Of a stretch of DNA of 64,000 nucleotides, positions 43,701 to 61,305 are shown piece by piece. Source of the stretch: Chamaecrista fasciculata (taxonomy: Eukaryota > Streptophyta > Magnoliopsida > Fabales > Fabaceae); contig QANZ01033471.1 in NCBI GenBank assembly GCA_003254925.1, forward strand, positions 1-64,000, in the 5' to 3' direction. Under the pieces are notes generated by a model. It was not told the origin of the DNA. It made no database searches and saw only the letters and a program-made list of their open reading frames with translations. Both the position numbers and the translations under genes were made by a program. Positions within the stretch are counted from its first letter, which is position 1, and every line of letters starts with the position of its first letter.

Positions 43701-46349
43701 CCTAGTTGATTTTGTACAGGCAAGGATGCTTTCTTGAGAGATTTGAGAAGTGAAGGGAGACTTGAGAGGAACTTCTTTCGATTTGCTATTGTCTCCAAAA
43801 GACTCTTCTTTTGTTGCTCCAATTTCTCATGAAGTTTGCAGAGCTCTTTGCGCTGATACAAAATCATAAATAAGTGTTATATCATATTTATTCTTACTTT
43901 CTTTTTTTTTTTTGGCCAAAATAGTCATTATTATTCACACAGAAACATNTACTTTCTTTTTTTTTTTGGCCAAAATAGTCATTATTATTCACACAGAAAC
44001 ATAAAGGCAGATTGCACACACAAAGATAAAAGGCCAAAGAATGAAGGTAATAGTTTTCAACTTTAACATGGTACATCTAAATGCTTAGCATAAAAAAAAC
44101 ACTAACCTAATAACTCATGGACCCAATCAACAGGTAAACAGAAGACATAGCTTGCTCCACGTAACTTTGTCAACAATATATCAATTTAAGTAACAACAAC
44201 CCATGACAAACAAACAGTATACAAGTCCAAGAAAACAGATACCATAACAAAAAGGGTGTTTTATGTTTCTCATAACATCATTCTTCGCCATAAGAGCAAC
44301 TTCTATTTTGCCAACATGAAATATTCAAAAGAGGCATGATACTTGATTTGGAATTTTGCAATCATTTAACACTCCACTGATTCCACTATATTGCATTGGA
44401 GCTTATTCCAAGAGTTAATGATTGAAAACTTATACACTACATTTTTTTGTCACTAAGCATATATCTTGATAGAGACCCAAGTGACATTGGAGAATCCTCC
44501 CTCAAAAGCTAGCTGTTGAAGGGGAAGAACCAAGGCACTTAAATTCTCAACAGTAAATATTTATATGGCACATTATTTCTTCTTTCTTTCCATCTTTTCT
44601 TCACTTCTTTTCTCGTTATTTTAATTTAATAATTAGTATTACACTTTATCACATGTCCACTGTGACAACTAATGAGTGCATGGAATCCGAAGAACAATTT
44701 GTCACCTGGAATAGCTCAAAATTAAGCCTCTTGAGCATCAAATTGTGGGCACTATCATTTGACAATAGGGAGCCTTTAATATCTTCAGGCGCATCACGAA
44801 AAAACTCTTCTTCATCTACCAGCTCAATGTCAGGGTATTTTGTTTTGAAGTCTTTGCAAGCCTTTATTGCTTTAAGATAGTGACTCTTCTCATACATAAG
44901 ATTGTGAAGCTGCAAGGTGGTGAAGTCTACAGGTGCCTTTGCACGTTCTGTTTCCATTTTAACCCGGTCTTCCTCTATTAAGATGGAACGATTTGCCTGA
45001 AAACATATTAATTCATCTAATTTAACACAAAAAGAATAGATACAACTTTTAAGGAATGAATTCTTGGCACATGGAAGAGTTGATTTTTGAATAGACATAT
45101 AGATGACTAGTCAGTGGCCTTCAACAATCACGGATAAAACTAAATTATGGTTTATATGCAGTTTCAATAAACAGAATGGACAATGGTGAACTAATATGTA
45201 CAAATCTGCTCATTCATATGCTGAAGGTGAAGGACAAATTGGCAAAATAGGACAAAAAAAAATGTTAAATTTCGTTGGCAGTATAAAAGTATAGCACATG
45301 AGATTATCAATAATACAAAGTTTCTGGCTACACAATTGAAAAGTTCAAAGCTTGACAGACTAAAAACAGTACAAATCGCCACAGCTTAGAAAAGTTAGCA
45401 AAACCTACAAAACTATCATAATTAAATGTTGGTTGTAACTTAGAAACCACCTAGAAAATACCCTCAGAAAACTGGCATGTGCATAATGTGAATCTACCAT
45501 AAATTGCAAAGGTGTGCTTGGCAGGGGAGAAGGTGGCTCGATTGATATTGTGAAGGTAACTGTTATACCCTTAGTAGGTCTGTTAGAGAATAAAAATAAT
45601 GAAACGAAAAAGACTAGCCCCACCATTGGCATTCACCCCACTCTTATCAAATATTTTCATCACAAGCGAAAAAATTATTTCAGGTTGAAAATGGAATTCA
45701 AAGTGTTTGGACAATGTAATTTTTAAACTTTTCATTTTCGATTCTTCCCCAACTAAGAAGTGAAAATTAAAGCCTTTCCATCACTTTCCATTCCAATCTC
45801 CTGCCTATTTTGTACAATTACATCCTCTTTCACCCCTCTTACTAAGCATATCTAAAAAGTTCATATGAAAACTCATTACCCAATAGAGACCGGTCTTTAT
45901 TCCTTCCATTTCAATTAAAAGAGACTACTTTTAATACAACATTCTACATTAGCAAATAGATTGTTTCCCTCAGACCTGACCAGGATACCCTGCTTGATTT
46001 CACCCAAAGTTTGAAAATGTATTTGAATTGACATATGAGTCACTTGAGCCAGAGACTAAGTTAATAACCCTAGAAGACAAAAAAGAAGATAAGTAATGAG
46101 AATAGTGACCTGGCGGAGAGTGACAAAGTTGATGAACATCTGAGAAACGAGCTCTCGGAGGTGAGATTTGGATTTAGCATCTCTTTTAAGAGAGAGAATC
46201 TCGGCAACGATGTTCTCCACCGAAGCTTTGCTGTTGAGCAGTATTTCAAAGGGAGAGTCCTCCAAGTTGCGTTGCTCAGTGGACTGATCATATTGTTGAT
46301 CTTCTTCTGCCAATGGAACTGGCCCCTCCTCTATCTCACCGTCTTCCAT
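40751..46349 (-). CDS. THO5: THO complex subunit 5
   Basis: THOC5 homologue, subunit of the THO/TREX complex that couples transcription with mRNP assembly, export and, in plants, small-RNA biogenesis. Eight exons: 46349-46110, 44996-44706, 43852-43516, 43066-42729, 42627-42362, 42047-41444, 41364-41230 and 41017-40751, giving 825 residues in one frame. Seen: acidic N-terminus MEDGEIEEGP, SLKRDAKSKSHLRELVSQMF, coiled-coil with LQLHNLMYEKSHYLKAIKAC, a second coiled coil ELCKLHEKLEQQKKSLLE, LPPPLYVIYSQL, a basic nuclear-type motif RRRKRPRR, HPLKIILLVYDDE, ITLKFEYLVKLNVICV, YKWAQHLGGIDFLPE, and the C-terminal fold with DWYNEL-like EWYNELRAMEAE, LAHQVRCLAMLFDYH and GRDRRK. Exon 5 uses a donor CTTCA|GTAAGT. 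Length agrees with plant THO5A/B. An undetermined base and an artefact-like duplication lie in intron 2. Convergent with ABF2, divergent from TGS1. Confidence 0.95.
43895..44002. repeat. 53/54-bp tandem duplication joined by one N
   Basis: 43895-43948 and 43950-44002 are identical except for the length of the T-run, with a single undetermined base (43949) between them. Lies in THO5 intron 2. The pattern fits two contig ends that overlap but were not merged, so it is probably an assembly artefact. Confidence 0.8.
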
Positions 46350-47232
46350 TCTTCTTCAACCTTCTCTCCCTCCCTCTCTCTGTGTGGCGCGGACCAACTC
46401 TCCGAGTCTCTTTTCTCATTATCAAATACAGGTCAAATAGTGATTTTGGTCTTTAAACTATGAAATAATTTCATTTTAATCTTAAAATTATTTTTTTTAT
46501 TTTAATCCCTACACTTTTTTCTTTTGTTTGATCATATGTTATTTTTAATCTAGTTGAAATTAATTTTTTTTATACATATGAGCAACCACAAATCTTTAAT
46601 TTTATAATAAAGAATAATTTTTAAAACTCATTTTGACAAGAGAAAAAGAAAAAAAGGAAAAAGTATCAATTTCGTCCCCAAACTTTACACCTGCTGTCAA
46701 TTTCGTCCTTAATCTTTCTTTGTAGTCAATTTCGTCCCCAAACTTTACACATGCTGTCAATTTTGTCCCCAATATTTCTTTGCTTTCAATTTCGTCCCTA
46801 ATTTTTCGCATTTTGGTCAATTTTATCCTTTGCTCTTCCTTTAGCCAAATATTGACGACAAAATCTATGTGGCTAATGATATATAATGTAAAAGTGATAG
46901 AAAAAGAAACTCAAATCCTAATTTAGATTCAAAAACAGGATGCAGTCTGTCGTTAATTTATTAAAAGAAGTTAGTTAAAGGAAAAAATGACGAAAATGTG
47001 AAAGATCAGGGCCGAAATTGACAGTTGATGTAAAGTTTAAGAACGAAATTTACAGTTGGTGTAAAGTTTGGGACAAAATTAATACTTTTGCCAAGAAAAA
47101 AAGAAAAGAAAAACTCGGTGAGGCGGTGCGAGGAATTGCACCTTATAGGCTTATATTGCAAAAAAAGAAGCAGTGACCAGTAGTGACAGTGGTGCCTAGT
47201 GACTCGAAGTCTTTCCTTTCGCTTAACGCGGG
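46350..47232. promoter_or_regulatory. Shared head-to-head promoter region THO5 / TGS1
   Basis: Only 883 bp separate the two start codons. Half of it is a foldback transposon (46656-47092). What remains on the THO5 side (46350-46655) begins with a CT-rich stretch (CTCTCCCTCCCTCTCTCTG) typical of plant 5' leaders, and on the TGS1 side only 140 bp (47093-47232) lie before the ATG. Both promoters must be short or overlap the insertion. Confidence 0.6.
46656..47092. mobile_element. Foldback element with minisatellite arms, copy B
   Basis: Begins GGAAAAAGTATCAATTTCG and ends AATACTTTTGCC (inverted). The arms are made of CAATTTCGTCCCCAAACTTT and TGTAAAGTTTGGGAC modules. A 10-bp direct repeat AAGAAAAAAA flanks it (46646-46655 and 47093-47102), which fits a 9-10 bp Mutator-type duplication, though it is low-complexity. 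The same family as copy A at 12804-13299, in inverse orientation (shared GGATGCAGTCTGTCGTTAAT). Confidence 0.72.
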
Positions 47233-52707
<5,475 letters not shown>

Positions 52708-55700
52708 GATAAACAAATCCTTTCTTCTAGTGTGCTGATGAAAGGAACAACTATTTTGACTAGTTGAAGCTTTGGAGTTTTTAATTATTGTTTTTCTCAG
52801 AAGTTCTGTTATAGTAGCTGTAATGGCCTCCTTTGTAGTATGGTGTCATTGTTACGATGTGCTTAATTTTAGCAAATGGATGTCTCTTCAGAAGTTGAAT
52901 ATCAAGATATATATGGTAATTTATTATTGTAATTTCGCAGCTGATAGTGATATCTCCACCACCGAACTTGAAAAATAGATGATTTGCTAGTTCTTGAAAA
53001 ATTGAGAGTTGAATTGCGAGGTAGAGTTCTAAAACCTTGTTTTTAATTATTGCAAAAGCCAAAAAGCCTACAATAATTTCGTGTTTGGTAGGATTATTTG
53101 TTATAAAGATTCGAATGGGTTACCGAAATTGTTTCTCGTGTTAATAAATGAAAGAGAAGCAATGAGACAAATTGTCCAAACTAAACTAACAAGAAGAAAA
53201 CATCTAAGATCTTCTTCCTTGATCTTCTGTGTCACTATTTATTCAATCGATCACATATCTGTTCCCGTACCCTCCAAATAAAAGAATTGTACGAGCCTCT
53301 TGGGAGGCGTAATTGGATTCTTTAAATGCTTTTATAATACTACAGGTGAAGAATAAGAGAATAATACGCCAGTTCCCACTACCTCACGTGGCGAGCTGAA
53401 AGGGACGCTAGGAAGAAGCTCGATCCCCGTGTTCAGAAAAATGATTTGTCCTTCATTCAACTTGTGAGTCAGTGGATCAAACTGGTCGATAAGATTTAAA
53501 AAATTGAATTTATTCTTATGGTACATTTTAAGGTTTCTGATTGGTTAGTAGAACATCTCATATTTTGAAATCTACGAAAATTTATTTAAAAGATAATTTT
53601 TAATGTTTGAAAACTTACTTACCAATAAAAAAAATCTTAACATGTACCCTAAAGGCACATGTTAGAAAGACCCTTAAAATTTAAGGTCGGGCACGAAGAA
53701 TCATGCTTGTAGTTCATGGTAAGACTGGGATGAGGACCAACCTAGCTTAATCTCAATTACTAAAATAAATGCTATTGACTCTGACCTTCTATGCTGCGCT
53801 GTGCGTTGCGGGTGCCAGCTGCTGAGGCATTATAGTTTACTGCCATGAAAATTTGCACATCTGATAAGATTCATTTGTTTCATAACATTTGTCATTAAGT
53901 GTAAATTTGTGTAATGAATAAATCTATAATGACTCTTTCACATTAGATCAGTTCAGAGGTAATCTTCACATTATTTATTTTGTAGTTGATGTCACGTAAT
54001 GAATGAATGAAATGCAGAAGAAGAAGAAGCTTACGGGGTCTAATTATGGTCATTTTGTCGTCAAACTCTGCATATTTTGAGTACTCTAGAACACGCTTTC
54101 AGAGGTAGGGTCCAAGCTGGTGAGTTGCTCAGATGGAATTCAATGTGATCTGAGCTGGATTTCTCCGTGGTGCCTCCAATAGTAACTCCTGATGGGTCAA
54201 TTTCTCCTCTTTGAAATGTGAGGATACATTTATTATTGCCTTTTTCATTAACGCATTTGAATGTTGCCAATTGATCCCTCAACTACATAGTCTACTCAGA
54301 TGGTGCTACTCAAAATGGTTAGTGTTCAGCCATCACTTTTCACTAGATATAATTTGTCAACTTGAGCTACGATAAAAATCGTAGAGTGGGTCTTTTACCC
54401 GGGATTACCTTCACTATATACAACAAATTTCTGAGAGGACCCACCTGCTGTAAACCAGAACCTAAATAATAGAAGATATGGAAGAATAGAGGCTAGAAGG
54501 CAGATGTATAATACACTGGAGGTACCAAGCTGCATTAATTTTTTTCCGTAGGAAATGTCAGAATCGGGCATCACATGTGCTAGTCTGGCATTTCTTCTGT
54601 GTACAAATCGGGAACAGAGATTTTCAATATTAGAGATAGAAAAATTAGAGATTCTTTAAAACATTATTTAAGTGGCGTATTTATGGGAAGAGAAACACAT
54701 ATTATGGTCGGCAGTCGCTGGTTGTTGAATTGTTTCATGATGCATTCAACGTTGCCACATACTCCGAACGAAACATTCATCACTTTTTTGCTCCTGCAAT
54801 TGGCAATAAGCCAAAAACGCTATTTAGGGAAGGGGACATGAACATTCTCCCTCACCCATCAAACTTCCAGTTATTATTTTTTTATTGATCAAATAATGTC
54901 ATTTTCTGTCATCTTCGAATTGAATATCTCAGGGTCTTCTTAGTTTCCGGATCTAGTTCCTAGACTTAAAAGAAGTCTAAAGTTAAGGGATATATAATAT
55001 TATAATATACTGCAGAATTTCGAGGACGTTTCTGTAGTAGTGAATTAGGACTTGGTGGGTGAGGGGTATATGTAATGTAATTCCGTAGAACACTGTTCAA
55101 CAATTAATCCATAAAAAGCTGAATCAAAACTTGCCTAAATTGTTGGAAAAGAAATAATACTATAGAATCAAAGAATTATTGCGCCCCCTACCACCGGCAC
55201 CCTCTTTCACATATGGTTGTGGGTAAAAGTTTAAACAATTGGTACGAAAATAGTGCGAAATTAGTGGGAAGAGTACATGATTTTTCCTCCAAATGATGTT
55301 TACTGTCATCGATTCCATCCTATATTGCCTCTTGAACAGTAATCTCATCCTAATCCCAGAGATAGAAAGAAAGTATATGGTCAACTGCACGCCAGACATA
55401 ATCATCATACTCCTGTTCTAATGGAGAATTTTAGTGACTAATTTACTATGTTCTATTCAATTTCCTTGAGAAATGAAAAGGACCATCTTGCCTTAACCTG
55501 AAATTAGCAGTCAAATCCTGCGGTCAAAGGTGAAACAGGAATTAGCTTAGAAAGAAGCATTAAAATTTCTCTTTAAAAGCCGAAAAATAATTTGTCCTTT
55601 TCGGTTGTGTGGTGGACCCTCGTCATTTTATCCTTAAATTTGGTTTCTTTTTTAGCTTGCATCACAAGATACAAAGCTTTGTTATTTTGTATGCGATACG

Positions 55701-55795
55701 CGCCAATGCTATTTCTCTGTCCTCACTCCTCACACTCACTTCCGTCGTCTCCCTTCTAACTCCGATTCCGAAGATTCGCTCGTCGACATTTAGGG
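52708..55795. other. Intergenic region between TGS1 and remorin
   Basis: 3' UTR of TGS1 at the left and the remorin promoter at the right. Contains a MITE-like repeat (about 53525-53665). The segment around 54060-54280 is open on the reverse strand, but has no recognisable domain, start context or neighbouring exons, so it is not called as a gene. Confidence 0.45.
53525..53665. mobile_element. Short MITE-like repeat, copy 2
   Basis: Related to 30593-30746: TTTTAAGGTTTCTGATTGG, TAGTAGAACATCTCATATTT, TTTAAAAGATAATTTTTAAT and the end GGCACATGTTAG. Outer ends are less well kept than in copy 1. Confidence 0.5.
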
Positions 55796-58700
55796 ATGCC
55801 GGAATTAGGGTTTCAGGAACGAAGTTCGTTGAGGACTGAGCTGAGACCTCGCGATTCTAGCCCTGATTCTGTCATCTTCACACTCGAATCCAATTTCAGC
55901 CTCTTTTCTTCTGCTTCTGCTAGTGTCGATCGCTGTTCTTTTGCGTCTGACGCTCACGACCATGACTCTTTCGCCTCCGAGATCTCCTTGGTATTTTTCT
56001 ACTTTATTTAATTATCGCCAAATATAATAATACTGCACTCTTTATATTCTTTTCCCACTGAAATTTTGTCAATTGGCTTTCTCTGTTTTCTTTTCAATAA
56101 ATTGAGGTTTATCACAGCTTCTCGGGTTTCTTTTGATTTAATTTGGAGTTGTTTTTGTTAATATAAATAATTAAATCGACGAGAGCATCTACTTCTCTGA
56201 TTTTGCGGGATAAAGCTTCGGTTTCAGTGTAGTAACTGCCATAACGCTTGTCTGAATAGATCGAATCTAGAGTAAGAAAATTGGGGTTTCGTCCAGTTCA
56301 TAGTGTTAAAATCTTGGATCTATTGCAGCACTTGGCAGGGCATGATGGTGATTTTTCTCACAATGAAAATTGGAGTGGTCCAGATTCAGATCCAAACAAA
56401 CATGCAATAAACAAGAAGCGCAGTTGTTTCTCCAGAAAGGGAGATAAAGCAAAAGGTACTCGCCAATTCTTTTGTTTTTGTTTTTTTTTTTCTTTTTTGA
56501 AGGTCAAATTCGTAAAGCGACGATGCTTTGCCTAGTTTTAAAATTGGTTCGCCGACGGGTCTCACTCCGTGTATCCACGTACATTTCGCGCAGTTCAAAA
56601 GGAAGACAGCGATGCTGATGATTTCGAAGAGGGAAATCAACTGTTGGAGTTGGATTCTGCTAGGAACTCTTTCTCTTTAGCTCTCAAAGGTACCGCCGCA
56701 CTACTATCTGAAGCAAAGCTTTTCTGCTTTAGTTTATTTTCAATCTCGAGAATCTGATAAGCTACTTTGCTTCTTTATAAAGAATGTCAAGATAGGAGAT
56801 CAAGATCTGAAGCTTTATTGCAAAAGCCAGACCGGCGAAGGCCTGCTTCTTTAGATCTGAACAATGCGACCGGATCTTCACCTCGACTTGGAACTATGAA
56901 GAAGAGTTCGGTTTCAATTCGCAGGTCAAACAATTTTCCTAGTCCTGGAACACCGAATTATCGGCAAGCTGGTGTTGCAATGCAAAAAGGTTGGAGTTCT
57001 GAGCGAGTTCCTTTGCATAGCAATGCTAGCAGGAAGCATGTTAGTGCGGCTCTATTGCCCTTAAACAACGGAAGAACATTACCATCAAAATGGGAAGATG
57101 CTGAGAGATGGATTTTCAGTCCTGTTTCAGGAGATGGCACTGGGAGGTCTTCCCTTCCACCACCCCAAAGGAGGCCCAAGTCAAAGAGTGGTCCACTTGG
57201 CCCCCCTGGAAATAATTATCACTCACTGTATTCACCTGCAATTCCCATGCTTGAACTGGGAAATGCTGTAAATTTCATGGCAGGTTCTCCATTCACTGCT
57301 GGTGTTACTGCAGATGATGGATTGACAATCACAACCGCTGGCCATGGTGTTGTGCTTCCGAACCGAACAGAACCTTCCATGGCTCGCTCGGCTAGTGTAC
57401 ATGGATGCTCTGAGATGCAGAGTCAGTCATCAGTGCCTTCTCAAGGTATTTCATCCACTCTTGGACCTTATAATCGTTTGGATTTTTGACAATTTATTTG
57501 TGAAATTTTGCCTTAAAATAAACTTAATCTGTGTGAAATCAAGACTGGAGTCAATTGTTTGAAGTGTGGGCCAAAAAGATCAAGTTTAAGTGAACCTAGC
57601 CTTCAAGTGATTCTTTGTCTTCTTTAAGCGCCCTTACTGTTTAATTCCGTATTTACTGTTGTTGCAAGGTGGTGTTGTTGGTGCTTTTTTTTGTATCTTC
57701 TTGACATGATGGAAGCTTGGTATTAGAAAATGAAGTGGTAATGTAATATCTATTGTTTCCTTAATTGTGTCTTCAATTATAAATGACCATATTCTTCTGA
57801 TGTAGTTTCCTATGTCCTTAGTCTGAACTATGCTGCAATGCATCTCATCTTATTTTTTTTTAACTTACAGAGGAAAAGTGTGATGGATTTAAAGATGCGG
57901 CCACCAGTGTATCTCGTGCTGTTTCAAGGAGGGACATGGCTACCCAGATGAGTCCAGAGAGTAGCCCATGCTCCTCTCCCAGTATGAGAGCTTCTTTCTC
58001 TGTCTCCACTACGCCTGCCCTGCACATCACAGATTTGAAGAATGTCTCTTCCTCTAAAATGGATATCAGGGATGTGCAGATAGATGAACGTGTCACCATG
58101 ACAAGGTGGTCCAAGAAACATAGAGCTCTGTTCACTGGCAGAGGCTCTGAAATTGTTGACAACTGTAAAAAGAAAGAAAGAAGTGCTCAGTCTTCAGCTT
58201 GGGACGTTTCTGAAAATGCAAAGAGTGGTTTAAAGTATGTTTACATTGGCATTGTGTAAAATATGAAATAACTTGATTAGGATCAATTGATCTCTGTGAT
58301 GACTTTATATTGTTGATAAATGCTGGCCATCTTAATTGTCCAGGGTCAAAAGGGAGGAAGCTAGAATCACTGCATGGGAGAACTTGCAGAAGGCAAAAGC
58401 TGAGGCAGCAATTCGGAAACTAGAGGTAACTTCCTAACCCCCAGTTCTTGGTTCTGAAAATTTTCTCTTTTTCCTCAGTACAATTTTGGTTACCCCAAGA
58501 CCTTATTTGGAACCCAATTTCTTTTTTCGTCAAGAAGAACTTTAGGACAAAAACAATGAGAATGAAATATAAGCAATCAACATGACAACAATCCTTACTA
58601 ATGTTTTTTGCCATTTCAGATGAAGTTGGAGAAGAAGAGATCATCTTCTATGGATAAGATTATGAACAAGCTGAAATCGGCTCAAAAGAAAGCTCAAGAA

Positions 58701-58826
58701 ATGAGAAGCTCAGTTTCAGACAATCAGGCCCATCAAGTTGGCAGAAGTTTCCAGAAAGCTTTATCATTTCGTAGAACCAGCCATATTGGTTCTTTGAGTG
58801 GTTGTTTCACCTGCCATGCCTTTTAA
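55796..58826 (+). CDS. Remorin family protein (long N-terminus)
   Basis: Plant-specific plasma-membrane nanodomain protein. Seven exons: 55796-55990, 56329-56455, 56594-56689, 56783-57445, 57871-58234, 58344-58425 and 58620-58826, giving 577 residues. Residues 1-450 are Ser/Pro/Arg-rich and unstructured (SSLPPPQRRPKSKSGPLGPP; KWEDAERWIFSP, a motif conserved in long remorins; RDMATQMSPESSPCSSPS; DERVTMTRWSKKH). The Remorin_C coiled coil spans about 483-545 (EEARITAWENLQKAKAEAAI, RKLEMKLEKKRSSSMDKIMN, KLKSAQKKAQEMR). The C-terminus SLSGCFTCHAF carries two cysteines of the membrane-anchor type. Length and layout fit the group with Arabidopsis At1g45207 (from memory). Start chosen at the first Met of an open first exon preceded by a stop-containing leader. 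The client process is unknown. Confidence 0.9.
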
Positions 58827-61305
58827 TGCATCATTCCACCCTGTTTATTTTGCTGTTCATGTGATGCATGGTAAATTTCCATATTAAACTTGGTCCTATT
58901 GTAGAAAAACGCTTCTTTCAATATCTTTACACAATTGGTTATGATGTTTTTTTTCTAAAAAGTTAAGCCCAGTTCGTTTGCGTTTTGATTATAATCTGTT
59001 CTGATTATAATCGTAATAAGCGTGTTCGTTTGCGATTTTTTTCTGATCAAATTATAATCATGATTTTTTTATAATCAAACACACTTAATTACACTTATAC
59101 CCCTATATATATACCTATAATTACCTATACTCTAATATATTCCATCACACATTAGAAGGACAAAATTGTCATTTAACTGAATATTGGGCCAACTTGTAAA
59201 TACTTAAAATTGAACTTGGACTAAAATGTTATTTTGCCCAAAATATTAAGCAATCTCTCTCCTCTCTCGTCTCTCACTCTTGTTTCTCGTCTCTCTCTCA
59301 CCCTTTTGCTCAGAAATGGAGTTATGGAATGTAGATCCAAGAACTTCAAATTGACGAGGTTTTTAAACTTGGCTCATCAATTTGTATCCTAATTGATTTG
59401 ATAAATTTTACAATATGATAAAATTTTAAAGAATGATGGATTAGTATATCGCTTCAAACATGCCCCAGCTCCAGCCACGTCAAACCTTGCAGAAGCCGAA
59501 AACACAAAAAGGGAAATAGGATGAGGAATAACATGTTCTGGGAATGTTATTCCCAAAAAGCAGATTAGAAGCAGATATGATTCCCAGAAAGCCGAAAACA
59601 TTTTAAGAAAGTTTCAGATATATAAATAACATTATCACTTTTTGTTTACATTAACTAATTTTTTTTCTGTCCGATTGATAAAATTGGTGAGCCAAAAGGG
59701 AAACATTTCTCTACATCCTCTTCAACCCAGTTCCATTATAGTAGCATAATCCTTGGGAATTTTTTCGCAGCTGTGATGAAATCTTGGATAGATAATGATG
59801 GTAATTGCAAAAAAAACAAGGCCGAGGGAGAAGGAGAGTGAAGGAGAGAGAGAGAGAGAGAGAGAGAGGAGAATGAAAAGTTTAAGCCAAATTGCATTGT
59901 TATTTCGGGTCCGGAGGCCTTTTTTCTTTCTCTCTCATCTCATGTCAAATGGTGCACCATTTTCTTCGCTCGTCCACCAAATGTCGGGCACAAATTGTAC
60001 ATTTTAATCCTTTTGGTGCACCATTACATAGGCCAAAATTCATTCGGTGCACCAAATCAAATAATCACCCCCCACTTGCACATGAAAATAATCAAGTTTT
60101 CACGCTTTCCAAGGCAAACAGTAACATATTTGATTTTTTTTCAAGCAACAATCATATCCAAACACATTTTGATTATAATAAAATCACACCTTACTTTTTC
60201 CAACTTTTTCTTCCATTTATACCCCTATACAATTTATCAATTTCCTTACTTTTTATCCACCTACCACAATCATTACATACCCATTTTAATAATTTCACAC
60301 CAAATAATCAACAATCATCCAAACACCACTACAAAAATAATCAACTTTGATTATAATCACACTACGATTATAATTAAAACGAATTTTATAAAAAACACAA
60401 ACAAACTAACCCAAGTGTTTCAACAGCAATTCTGATTTTTGTCAGATGTATATCAGACTCTCAGGTTAAATGATTTCATTGGCTATACTCTCAGGAATCC
60501 TAGAAAGTCCTTAAACACTGTCGAGCTCTCTAGCTTCCCCTTAAATGTTGAAGGGCTCAAACTTATTATGCCCATGATCCTATGATTATTTTGTTTATCC
60601 GTTTCCACTCTAATTAAAGACTAAATGCTTCTCTTACAGGTTTATGAAGGATTTAAATGGGCTATATGTATCTGAGTGAGTGTTGTACTGCAGAGACCTA
60701 TTACTATTTTGACAATAGATTTCTGTCACTGGTTTTGAGGTGCAAAAGACCGAAACCTCCTCTGGGGGTTTCACACAAATTGTAAGGCCCAGGTTTCCTC
60801 ACCCTTGGGAGTGAATGGCTATTAAAAACTAATAAGTAATAATAATGCATGTACATACGTAGTTCAAAGATAAGCTGTTTTTGTAATTTGTTTTCATTTC
60901 TCCAATCACAGTTCGTTGTTCAAAATGTAGTCCATTATAGTAGAACTAAAATTTATCCACACAGCTCTATTATTTTTCCTTTTCTTCTTCAATCTTAAAT
61001 CTGTCCTATATCCAAAGGGTTAGAGAAGCGAACCATTGAAATTCATGAAGTTGATCATTTGCTGAAGTGTTCAAGTTAAGTGAATCTGCATTTCAGCGGA
61101 CCTGTTCCCTAGGGCTAGATGTGCAACAACTTACATGTTTGAAGTTCGATGGCCAAAATTAGAAAAGGGGCGACCAAAGAGTGTAAAACCATTTGTGCAC
61201 AATAATTACTCATGAAAAATGAACATTAGATGTCCTGCTACGTTTCATACGGCAAGCACATTGTAAATCTCAGCTAACAAAATACTAAATAGCACTCAAT
61301 AAGCA
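58827..61305. other. Convergent region between remorin and lipase
   Basis: Both genes end here (remorin +, lipase -). Much of it is the repeat element at about 58968-60412. A GA microsatellite lies near 59847-59868. The rest (60413-61305) has no gene signal. Confidence 0.5.
58968..60412. mobile_element. Probable non-autonomous TIR element
   Basis: Left end reads CCCAGTTCGTTTGCGTTTTG followed by repeated GATTATAATC motifs. Right end reads TTTGATTATAATCACACTAC ... CACAAACAAACTAACCC. So terminal AGTT[CT]GTTTG and subterminal GATTATAATC motifs are inverted. About 1.4 kb, no transposase. hAT and PIF/Harbinger both fit; target duplication not clear. The AT-rich right part shows long open frames by composition only. 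Confidence 0.45.

Noticed and set aside
54061-54282. Reverse-strand open frame of 73 codons
   Set aside because: No recognisable domain and no neighbouring exons; flanking sequence looks like decayed repeat.
59892-60435. Two long overlapping open frames rich in Ile, Asn, Phe and His
   Set aside because: They lie in the AT-rich right half of a transposon-like element; composition explains the openness and nothing is conserved.
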